From Actinomycetes bacterium (GTDB taxonomy: Bacteria > Actinomycetota > Acidimicrobiia > Acidimicrobiales > Microtrichaceae), in assembly GCA_023392475.1 (NCBI GenBank), contig JAEVZA010000310.1, positions 1 to 5,810 of the forward strand: a stretch of DNA of 5,810 nt. The letters are read 5' to 3'. The notes below the pieces were generated by a model that worked only from the letters and a program-made list of their open reading frames with translations, ran no database searches and was not told the origin of the DNA. Shown here piece by piece: positions 1 through 5,676 of the stretch. Position 1 is the first letter of the stretch. Each line of letters begins with the position of its first letter. Made by a program: the position numbers and the translations under genes.

Positions 1-351
1 CACCCCGCTCGTGGCGAGGTCGTGCGGCACCGGCGGCCGCAGCTTGCGGACGCCGAGCTCCACGGCGTCGATCCGGTCGTCGGCCGCGAGCACGACCTCC
101 GCGAGCAGGGCCGCGAGCCGCTCCAGCAGCTGCGGCGCCGCCGCCCCGGCCGCCGCGACCACGACGTCGCAGAGCGCGCCGTAGTCGACGGTGTCGTCCA
201 GCGCGTCGGAGAGGCCGGCGGCGGTCAGGTCGACCTCGACGTCCAGGTCGACCTCGAGCGGCTGGGCCCGCTCCCGCTCCTCGGGGAGCACGCCGACGAC
301 GGCCACCACGCGCAGGCCGCGCAGCTCGATCACGTCGGGGCGTCCGGCCAT
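1..351 (-). CDS. folB: Dihydroneopterin aldolase FolB (3' end beyond window)
   Basis: FolB converts 7,8-dihydroneopterin to 6-hydroxymethyl-7,8-dihydropterin and glycolaldehyde in cytosolic folate synthesis. The reading frame from the ATG at 351-349 is open to base 1 and gives 117 residues. It shows the family pattern: ELRGLRV at the N-terminus, GVLPEE (residues 20-25), a strand VDLDVEVDL (34-42), DTVDYG (53-58), LLERLA (75-80) and RKLRPPVP (102-109). By comparison with the S. aureus enzyme, E25, Y57, E77 and K103 match the active-site Glu, Tyr, Glu and Lys. Family length is about 120 residues, so nearly all of the protein is present unless it is fused to FolK downstream. The start lies 19 bases after the preceding gene's stop. 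No good Shine-Dalgarno sequence is visible there, so initiation may depend on coupling. It is the last visible gene of the folE-folP-folB group. Confidence 0.9.
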   Translation of the reverse strand, partial: MAGRPDVIELRGLRVVAVVGVLPEERERAQPLEVDLDVEVDLTAAGLSDALDDTVDYGALCDVVVAAAGAAAPQLLERLAALLAEVVLAADDRIDAVELGVRKLRPPVPHDLATSGV

Positions 352-370
352 CGGCGGGCGACCGGCCCGG

Positions 371-886
371 TCAGGCCCGGCCGGCGGCGAGCCGCGCCGC
401 GTCGTTCACGACCGTGCGGCCGTCGGCGCCGAGCTGGCGGCCGGTGAGGCGCTCGATCAGCGTGATCGCGTTCGGCGGCTCGGGCACCATGCCCGACCAC
501 ACCAGGTAGCCGGCCATCAGGCCGATCAGCGTCTCGGACATCTCGTCCTGGTGGACGACCACCTTCTTGCGGGAGCCGAGCAGCTGGCGGATGCCGGTGT
601 ACGAGCGCTCGAGGTAGCGCGGCAGGTCCTCGCCGTTCGGGAACGGCCAGTGCATCCACGTGACGTTGAGCTCGTCGTAGTTGTGGAGGTTGTGCGGGGC
701 CGGCGAGACCGAGATCACGAGGTCGAAGCCCTGCTCCCGGATCCAGATGATCTCCTCCTGGCGGCGGACCTTCCGGTGGTTCGTGCCGAACCCGCCCGGC
801 CGCTCGCAGATCGCCAGCTGGTCCTGGATGATCCAGTTGAAGTGCCGGGGCCGGATGCCCTGCGCCCACTTGCCCTTGGCTGCCAT
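371..886 (-). CDS. Dual-specificity-phosphatase-like protein lacking catalytic Cys/Arg (putative pseudophosphatase)
   Basis: A complete 171-residue soluble protein with no signal peptide or membrane helix. By eye it follows the dual-specificity/tyrosine phosphatase fold: FNWIIQDQLAICERPG (residues 16-31) resembles the N-terminal strand of atypical DSPs, EEIIWIREQGFDLVISV (44-60) the helix-strand before the acid loop, and VVVHQDEMSETLIGLMAGYL (109-128) the catalytic loop and following helix. The active signature HCxxGxxR(S/T) appears here as HQDEMSETL: Gln113 replaces Cys, Met116 replaces Gly and Thr119 replaces Arg. The protein therefore should not hydrolyse phosphoesters by the Cys mechanism. 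It lies between folP and folB, with its ATG only three bases after the folP stop and an exceptionally strong ribosome binding site, so it is certainly part of the operon. I know of no characterised homologue. A scaffold or phospho-ligand-binding role is inference. Gene confidence is high, fold confidence moderate. Confidence 0.85.
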   Translation of the reverse strand: MAAKGKWAQGIRPRHFNWIIQDQLAICERPGGFGTNHRKVRRQEEIIWIREQGFDLVISVSPAPHNLHNYDELNVTWMHWPFPNGEDLPRYLERSYTGIRQLLGSRKKVVVHQDEMSETLIGLMAGYLVWSGMVPEPPNAITLIERLTGRQLGADGRTVVNDAARLAAGRA

Positions 887-897
887 GGATCACCTCC
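887..897 (-). promoter_or_regulatory. Exceptionally strong Shine-Dalgarno overlapping the folP stop
   Basis: Read on the minus strand this is GGAGGTGATCC, directly abutting the ATG at 886. All 11 bases are complementary to the canonical 3' end of bacterial 16S rRNA; the plus strand here reads GGATCACCTCC, as in 16S. The TGA inside it (892-890) is the folP stop codon, so terminating ribosomes sit on the next gene's binding site. This fixes the start of the downstream gene and implies coupling. Confidence 0.85.
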
Positions 898-1780
898 CGG
901 GTCGTCCGGTGCCCGTCCCCGCACCCACCGCCCCGATCGAGGCGAGGGCGTCGGCGGCACGGGCGGTCGCTCCGACATCATGGACGCGGACCATCCGCGC
1001 CCCGAGGATCATGGCCCAGGATGCGGTGGCCAGCGAACCGGCCAGGCGGTCCCCGACGTCCACGGGCGGCGGCCCGCCAGCCTCCGCGCCACCGCCGATC
1101 GGGCCCGGGTGCGCCTGCTCGCCGGCGTCGGACCGGGCGAGCAGCACGCCGAGGGACCGCTTCCTGCTGGTCCCGACGACCACCGGGAACCCCTCCGCCA
1201 CCAGCTCGTCGAGCCGCCCGAGGAGCGCCAGGTTGTGGGAGGTGGTCTTGCCGAAGCCGATGCCCGGATCGACCCAGACCTCCCGCACCCCGCCGTCGAC
1301 GGCTGCGGTGGCCCGCTCCACGAGGAAGGCCCGGACGTCGTCGACCACGTCGTCGTAGACCGGCTCGCGCTGCATGGTCCTCGGGTCGCCGAGCATGTGC
1401 ATCGCCACCCAGCCGACCCCGCGCTCCGCGGCGACGGGCCAGAGCGAGGCGCTGACGTCGTTGAGGAGGGTCGCGCCCGCGTCGACGGCGGCGTGCGCGG
1501 TCGAGGCGTGGCGCGTGTCGATCGAGATGCGGACGCCACGGGCGGCGCACTCGGCGGCGACGGATCCGATCACCGGCACCACCCGCGCCTGCTCCGCGGC
1601 GGGGTCGACGGGCGCCGCACCGGGCCGGGTCGACTCGCCGCCCACGTCGACCACGGCGGCGCCCTCGTCGGCCATCTCCAGGACCCGGGCACGGGCGGCG
1701 TCGACCGCGACGTGGCGGCCGCCGTCGGAGAAGGAGTCGGGGGTGGCGTTCAGCACGCCCATCACCCGAGGGGTGGTCAC
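890..1780 (-). CDS. folP: Dihydropteroate synthase FolP
   Basis: FolP condenses hydroxymethyl-dihydropterin pyrophosphate with p-aminobenzoate to give dihydropteroate; it is the sulfonamide target. The 296-residue protein is a complete TIM-barrel DHPS: MGVLNATPDSFSDGG (residues 7-21), VVDVGGESTRPGA (43-55), SIDTR (86-90), LLNDVSA (105-111), DPGIGFGK (171-178), GTSRKR (203-208) and VRVHDV (264-269). Residues matching the E. coli ligand set are N11, T51, R52, D88, N107, D171, K207, R265 and H267. F17 and P53 occupy the positions where sulfa-resistance changes usually occur and look wild type. Start: GTG at 1780-1778, preceded by a modest GGGG; the ATG at residue 7 would cut into the first barrel strand. 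Oddities are a Gly/Pro-rich insertion at about residues 215-243 and a low-complexity Gly/Thr tail. It lies 58 bases after folE and touches the next gene. Confidence 0.96.
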   Translation of the reverse strand: MTTPRVMGVLNATPDSFSDGGRHVAVDAARARVLEMADEGAAVVDVGGESTRPGAAPVDPAAEQARVVPVIGSVAAECAARGVRISIDTRHASTAHAAVDAGATLLNDVSASLWPVAAERGVGWVAMHMLGDPRTMQREPVYDDVVDDVRAFLVERATAAVDGGVREVWVDPGIGFGKTTSHNLALLGRLDELVAEGFPVVVGTSRKRSLGVLLARSDAGEQAHPGPIGGGAEAGGPPPVDVGDRLAGSLATASWAMILGARMVRVHDVGATARAADALASIGAVGAGTGTGRPGR

Positions 1781-1795
1781 GGCCCCGACCGTACC

Positions 1796-1818
1796 GACCG
1801 GCCGCCCCGCGGCCGACC
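1796..1818 (-). other. GC-rich hairpin in the folE-folP gap
   Basis: A perfect 7-bp inverted repeat CGGCCGC / GCGGCCG (1799-1805 and 1809-1815) with a 3-base loop extends to 10 bp in RNA if two G-U pairs are allowed. No U-run follows on either strand, so a classical intrinsic terminator is not supported. It could slow transcription, mark an mRNA processing site, or be a chance product of base composition. Confidence 0.3.
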
Positions 1819-1838
1819 GGGATCGGCGCCGGCGCCCG

Positions 1839-2504
1839 TCAGCGGCGGACGCCGTCGATGAACTGCATCGCCTCCATGCGCGCCGCCGGGTCCGCCCGGA
1901 ACACGCCCCGCACCGCGGAGGTGACGGTGGACGAGCCGGGCTTGCGGATGCCGCGCATCGCCATGCAGAGGTGCTCGGCCTCGATCACGACGAGCACGCC
2001 CCGGGGCTTCAGCGTCGTCTCGATGGCATCGGCCACCTGCGTGGTGAGCCGCTCCTGCACCTGCGGGCGGTTGGCGTAGCCGTCGACCAGGCGGGCCACC
2101 TTCGACAGCCCGGTGACCCGGCCGTCGGTCGACGGGATGTACGCGACGTGGGCCTGTCCGTAGAACGGCACGAGGTGGTGCTCGCACAGCGAGTACAGCG
2201 GGATGTCGCGCACCATGATCATCTCGTCGTGGCCGGCGTCGAAGGTCACCTTGAGGTGGCGGGCCGGGTCCTCGTGGAGGCCCGAGCACGTCTCGGCGAA
2301 CATGCGCGCCACCCGCGCCGGCGTGTCCAGGAGGCCGTCGCGGTCGGGGTCCTCGCCGATCGCCTCGAGGATCTCCCGCACCGCCTTGGCGATGCGCGCC
2401 TGGTCGACGGCCGGCGACTCCAGCGGCGGCGCCGGCGACCGGTCCGCGATGTTCAGGTCCGCCCCGTCGGGGAGGCCCACGCCGTCGTGATCGATGCGGG
2501 TCAT
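1839..2504 (-). CDS. folE: GTP cyclohydrolase I FolE
   Basis: FolE converts GTP to 7,8-dihydroneopterin triphosphate plus formate, the first committed step of folate synthesis, as a cytosolic zinc-dependent decamer. The 221-residue protein has an N-terminal variable stretch (1-32), then AVREILEAIGEDPDRDGLLD (41-60) and TPARVARMF (61-69). The zinc and active site is SLCEHHLVPF (105-114), followed by GLSK (132-135), NRPQVQERLT (145-154) and EHLCMAMRGIRKPG (177-190). The zinc ligands are C107, H110 and C180, with H109 and H178 also conserved. Length matches the bacterial type IA enzyme. The ATG at 2504 was chosen because GAGGA lies 12 bases upstream and the protein then begins at family length. 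The frame stays open further upstream, but that extension is Pro/Arg-rich and unlike FolE. It is the first gene of the folate group and divergent from the membrane kinase gene. Confidence 0.96.
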   Translation of the reverse strand: MTRIDHDGVGLPDGADLNIADRSPAPPLESPAVDQARIAKAVREILEAIGEDPDRDGLLDTPARVARMFAETCSGLHEDPARHLKVTFDAGHDEMIMVRDIPLYSLCEHHLVPFYGQAHVAYIPSTDGRVTGLSKVARLVDGYANRPQVQERLTTQVADAIETTLKPRGVLVVIEAEHLCMAMRGIRKPGSSTVTSAVRGVFRADPAARMEAMQFIDGVRR

Positions 2505-2530
2505 GGTGGCTGGTGTTCCTCGGTGTGCGG

Positions 2531-2549
2531 GGCGCCCCGGGAGGGCGCC
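2531..2549 (-). other. Perfect hairpin in the folE leader
   Basis: GGCGCCC (2531-2537) and GGGCGCC (2543-2549) form a perfect 7-bp inverted repeat with a 5-base loop. On the folE side it lies just upstream of the GAGGA ribosome binding site and could affect translation. As DNA it could also be an operator between two divergent genes. No known riboswitch fold is recognised, and chance in such GC-rich DNA is possible. Confidence 0.3.
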
Positions 2550-2576
2550 GGTGCCGACGCTCCGCCGGCTCCGAGG

Positions 2577-2582
2577 AGGATA
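2577..2582 (-). promoter_or_regulatory. Candidate -10 element for the folE operon
   Basis: On the minus strand this reads TATCCT, a match to the actinobacterial TAnnnT -10 pattern in an otherwise AT-poor gap. It would give a folE leader of roughly 65 bases containing the 2531-2549 hairpin. The nearest -35-like sequence is weak (TCGACC about 22 bases upstream, or none), so the assignment rests on the -10 alone. Confidence 0.3.
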
Positions 2583-2638
2583 CGGCGCGCCGTCGGGAGC
2601 GTCCGGTCGAGGACCGCCGGGCAGCGTCGGCCGCTCGG

Positions 2639-2644
2639 TAGGAT
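2639..2644 (+). promoter_or_regulatory. Candidate -10 element for the membrane kinase gene
   Basis: TAGGAT fits the TAnnnT -10 pattern and lies 22 bases before the ATG at 2667, which would give a short leader containing the GAGGG ribosome binding site (about 2654-2658). No convincing -35 box is visible at the usual distance. Confidence 0.28.
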
Positions 2645-2666
2645 CCACCGCCCGAGGGCCCCACGG

Positions 2667-5054
2667 ATGACCGACACCGCCGCCACCGTCGCCACGGCCC
2701 CGAAGCCGGACGAGCGCCAGATGGTGCGCTCACCCACGTACGTCCTGCGCCTGCTCGTCGGCGTCGTGGTGACCGCGCTCGGCGTGCTCGTCACGTGGCG
2801 GTTCACCAACACGGCCGCGGCGCTGAACATCGACTGGGAGGACCTCGTCCGGCCGCTGCCGGCCTGGATCCAGGCCCTGCCCATGGTCGTGGTGGTGCTC
2901 ACGTTCCTCGTGGCGCCGATCGCCACGAACATCGTGCTCCTCGTCCGGCGGCGGTTCCGGCTGTGCCTGCTCGTCAACGTCGCGGCGATCGCCGCGTTCG
3001 CGCTGACGGAGGTCGTGGTCGCCGTGCTGACGCGGAACCCGCCGTCGGAGTTCCCGAAGGCCTACCTCGACTCGCACGGCGTCGCGCAGTCGGTCAACGA
3101 CCCCCTGCTCGCGGCGACGGTCGCGGCGCTCGTCGTCGGGCTCCCCTACCTCCGGCAGGGCCTCCGGCGCCTCGCGTACGGCGTCATCGCGCTGAACCTG
3201 CTGGCCACGCTGGGCTTCTCCGACGTGCCGGCCGTGGCGTGGGTGCTCGACGTCGGCGCCGGCATCCTCTGCGGCTCGGCGGTCGCCCTCGCGTTCGGGA
3301 CCCCCGACAGCCGGCCCACGGCGGCCGAGATCCGGGCCGCGATGACCCGCTCCGGCATCGACCTCGCCGAGGTCGAGCCGGCCGCCGTGGACGCGCGGGG
3401 TTCGACCCCGTGGTTCGGGCGCGGCGACGACGGCGGACGCGTGTTCATCAAGGTGCTGAACCAGGACAACCGGTCGGCCGAGATCATGTTCCGGATCTTC
3501 CGGGCCCTGTTCCTCCGCCACACCGGCGACGAGCGGCCGACGTCGTCGCTGCGCCGGTCGGTCGAGCACGAGGCGCTGCTGTCGCTCCGGGCCACGGCGG
3601 TCGGGATCCGCACGCCGGAGCTGCTCGCGGTGTCGGAGATCGGGACCGACGGGATGCTGCTCGCCTACGCGGCGATCGACGGCTCCTCGCTCGACGGCGT
3701 GCCCGCCGAGGAGCTGACCGACGACCTGCTCGACGGCGTGTGGGAGCAGGTCGTCGAGCTGCGCGCCGCCGGCATCGCGCACCGCGACCTCCGGCTCGCC
3801 AACATCTTCCTGGCCAGCGACGGCGTGCCCCAGCTCATCGACTTCGGCTTCGCGGAGCTCGCGGCGTCGGACCTGCTCCTCGCCACCGACGTGGCGGAGC
3901 TGATGGGCTCGACCGCGCCGGTCGTGGGCGTCCAGCGGGCGGTCGACGCGGCCGAGCGGGCGGTGGGCCGCGCCGGGCTCGAGGAGGCGCTCCCCCGCGT
4001 GCAGCCGTACGCGCTCGGCTCGGCGACGCGCACCGCGCTCAAGGAGGACGGCCTCCTCGAGCCGCTCCGCGACGAGGTGCAGGCGAGGGTCGGGCGACCG
4101 GAGGTCGTCTACGAGCCCCTCGTGACGGTCCGGCCCCGGGCGCTGCTCCTGCTGGTCCTGGCCGCGGCCGCCGTGTGGGTCGCGATCGACGCGGTGGCCG
4201 GGCTGCCCGGGGCGCTCGGCGAGCTGGCGCACGTCGACGTGCGCTGGACGGTCTGGGCGATCGTCGCCTCGGCGCTCACCTACGTCGGGGCCACCGTCGC
4301 CATGCAGGGCTCGCTCCGCGACCACCTGCCGTTCGGCACGACGATCGTGTCCCGGCTCGCGTCGTCGTACACCAACCGCCTCACGGTCGCCCGCAGCGGC
4401 GGGGTGGCGCTGAGCGTGCGGTTCCTCCAGCGCGCCGGCGTCGAGACGGCGACCGCGCTCGGGGCGGTCGGCCTGCTCACCACCACCGGCTTCGTCGTGC
4501 ACCTGGCCGTGCTGTACATGGTCGTGCGCCTGTCCGGCCAGGGCGCCTCGTTCGACTACTCCGTCCACCCGAGCACCGCGGTGGTCGTCGTCGTGACCAC
4601 CGCCGTGCTGCTCGGCGCGCTCGTGATGGTGCTGCCGTGGGGCCGGCGGCTCCTGCTGCAGACGATGCTGCCCGCGCTCCGGCGGGCGTCGGCCGGGCTG
4701 CGCGACGTGAGCGCTCGGCCGCGGCGGCTGGTGCAGCTCTTCCTCGGCTCGCTCACCGTCACCTTCGCCTACGTGGCGGCCCTCATCGCGTCGGTCCGCG
4801 CGCTCGACGGCGGCATCGACGCGCCGTCGATCGCGCTCGTGTTCCTCGTGGTCACGGTCGTGGCGGCCGTGGTCCCCACCCCGGGCGGCCTGGGCGCCGT
4901 CGAGGCCGGGCTGGTCGGCGGGCTCGTGATCCTCGGCGAGCGCGCGGCCGTCGCCATCCCCGCGGTGTTCCTCTACCGGCTGGTCACGTTCTGGCTGCCG
5001 ATCGCCCCCGGCTGGCTCGCGTACCGGGACCTCGCCCGCTGCGGTCGGGTCTGA
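2667..5054 (+). CDS. Membrane protein: N-terminal helices, kinase-like domain, C-terminal LPG-synthase TM (flippase-like) domain
   Basis: A 795-residue integral membrane protein. The ATG has GAGGG 8 bases upstream; a later ATG (residue 19) has weaker support. Residues 24-212 hold about six hydrophobic helices. Residues 245-440 form a kinase-like cytosolic domain: Gly-rich FGRGDDGG (250-257), FIK with K262, a helix Glu at E300 or E302, HRDLRLAN (372-379, catalytic D374 and N379) and DFG (392-394), so all core catalytic residues are present. Residues 490-790 match the lysylphosphatidylglycerol-synthase TM/UPF0104 family, including RFLQRAGVE (585-593) and the hallmark PTPGGLGAVE (737-746). The aminoacyl-PG synthase domain of MprF is absent, so it should not be called a lysyl-PG synthase. 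Substrates of both parts are unknown. It may phosphorylate or move a lipid-linked envelope precursor, but that is inference. It is divergent from folE, convergent with hpt, and occupies the usual ftsH position. Confidence 0.9.
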   Translation: MTDTAATVATAPKPDERQMVRSPTYVLRLLVGVVVTALGVLVTWRFTNTAAALNIDWEDLVRPLPAWIQALPMVVVVLTFLVAPIATNIVLLVRRRFRLCLLVNVAAIAAFALTEVVVAVLTRNPPSEFPKAYLDSHGVAQSVNDPLLAATVAALVVGLPYLRQGLRRLAYGVIALNLLATLGFSDVPAVAWVLDVGAGILCGSAVALAFGTPDSRPTAAEIRAAMTRSGIDLAEVEPAAVDARGSTPWFGRGDDGGRVFIKVLNQDNRSAEIMFRIFRALFLRHTGDERPTSSLRRSVEHEALLSLRATAVGIRTPELLAVSEIGTDGMLLAYAAIDGSSLDGVPAEELTDDLLDGVWEQVVELRAAGIAHRDLRLANIFLASDGVPQLIDFGFAELAASDLLLATDVAELMGSTAPVVGVQRAVDAAERAVGRAGLEEALPRVQPYALGSATRTALKEDGLLEPLRDEVQARVGRPEVVYEPLVTVRPRALLLLVLAAAAVWVAIDAVAGLPGALGELAHVDVRWTVWAIVASALTYVGATVAMQGSLRDHLPFGTTIVSRLASSYTNRLTVARSGGVALSVRFLQRAGVETATALGAVGLLTTTGFVVHLAVLYMVVRLSGQGASFDYSVHPSTAVVVVVTTAVLLGALVMVLPWGRRLLLQTMLPALRRASAGLRDVSARPRRLVQLFLGSLTVTFAYVAALIASVRALDGGIDAPSIALVFLVVTVVAAVVPTPGGLGAVEAGLVGGLVILGERAAVAIPAVFLYRLVTFWLPIAPGWLAYRDLARCGRV

Positions 5055-5090
5055 CCGGTCGGGCCGCCGCCGGTCCGCCCCAGCGGCTCG
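5053..5090. terminator. Possible bidirectional terminator between convergent genes
   Basis: The 46-base gap between the membrane kinase gene and hpt, which converge here, can fold in two alternative ways: GACCGG (5053-5058) with CCGGTC (5070-5075), or CGGGCCG (5060-5066) with CGGCTCG (5084-5090, one G-U pair). Neither has a U-run. Location between convergent stops is the main support. Confidence 0.3.
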
Positions 5091-5100
5091 TCCCGGGCCG

Positions 5101-5676
5101 TCAGGCCGGGGCCTGGCCGTCCTGCGGCTCGTAGACCGCGAGGTAGCGCAGGTTGCGGTAGCGCTCGGCGACGTCCAGGCCGTACCCGATCACGAAGTCG
5201 CCCGGGATCGTGAACCCGACGTAGCGCACGCCGAGGCCCTCCAGGTCGGCCGACTCGCGGGCCAGCAGCGCGCAGACCTCGAGGCTCGCCGGGCCGCGCG
5301 CCTCCAGGCTGCGCCGCAGGTACCGGAGGGTGAGCCCCGTGTCGACGATGTCCTCCACGAGGATCACGTCGCGGTCGGTGAGGTCGACCTCGAGGTCCTT
5401 CACGAGGCGGACGACGCCAGAGGTGCGCGTGGTGGCGCCGTACGACGACACCGCGATGAAGTCGATCTCGACGGGCAGGTCGATGCTGCGGGCGAGGTCG
5501 GTGAGGAAGACGTAGGCGCCACGGAGCACGCACACGAGGAGCGGCGTGCGGCCCGCGTAGTCCTCGGTGAGCTGGCGGCCGAGCTCCTCGATGCGGTGGA
5601 CGAGCTGCTCCTCGGTGAGGACGACGCGCCCGATGCTGGGGTCGTCGTCCAGCGAGGTGGGGGCGGCGTCCGTCAT
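5101..5676 (-). CDS. hpt: Hypoxanthine phosphoribosyltransferase Hpt
   Basis: Hpt salvages hypoxanthine (often guanine too) with PRPP to give IMP/GMP in the cytosol. The 191-residue protein is full length: LLVCVLRGAYVFLTDLAR (46-63), FIAVSSYG (73-80), the PRPP-binding signature VILVEDIVDTGLTL (104-117, acidic pair E108/D109), YVGFTIPGDFVIGYGLD (152-168, base-stacking F161, D168) and RYRNLRYLAVYEP (172-184). The ATG at 5676 overlaps the upstream tilS stop as ATGA, and AGGG lies 8 bases before it, so the start is well supported although the frame is open further upstream. The residue aligned without gaps to human Lys165, which reads the purine 6-oxo group, is R140 here, a possible specificity change. 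The neighbouring tilS is the usual actinobacterial partner; ftsH, normally next downstream, is missing. Confidence 0.96.
   Translation of the reverse strand: MTDAAPTSLDDDPSIGRVVLTEEQLVHRIEELGRQLTEDYAGRTPLLVCVLRGAYVFLTDLARSIDLPVEIDFIAVSSYGATTRTSGVVRLVKDLEVDLTDRDVILVEDIVDTGLTLRYLRRSLEARGPASLEVCALLARESADLEGLGVRYVGFTIPGDFVIGYGLDVAERYRNLRYLAVYEPQDGQAPA

Noticed and set aside
226..257. Direct repeat CAGGTCGACCTCGA, 14 bases with an 18-base period
   Set aside because: It lies inside folB and encodes the repeated V-D-L pattern of a beta strand, so it is explained by the protein.
191..1861. Long plus-strand open frame of 556 codons opposite folB, the phosphatase-like gene and folP
   Set aside because: It is antisense to well-recognised genes. 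Its translation is Arg/Gly/Pro/His-rich with no family motif, as expected when GC-rich codons are read from the other strand.
2505..2648. 48-residue N-terminal extension of FolE
   Set aside because: Pro/Arg/Gly-rich and unlike FolE. It would overlap the candidate promoter and the hairpin, and the ATG at 2504 with GAGGA fits the family length.
1374..2666. Open upstream extension of the membrane kinase gene by 431 codons
   Set aside because: It runs antisense through folE and folP and is low-complexity. The ATG at 2667 has a good GAGGG and begins the hydrophobic N-terminus.
2730..4568. 612-codon minus-strand open frame opposite the membrane kinase gene
   Set aside because: The composition is dominated by Arg, Gly, Glu, Asp and His with no domain resemblance, whereas the plus frame has clear kinase and membrane-family motifs.
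2667..5054. Naming the large membrane protein MprF or lysylphosphatidylglycerol synthase
   Set aside because: The C-terminal aminoacyl-transfer domain that makes lysyl-PG is absent; only the membrane flippase-like part is shared.
2795..5134. 779-codon plus-strand frame overlapping the membrane kinase gene in another phase
   Set aside because: An Arg/Ala/Gly-rich shadow of the real gene with no motif.
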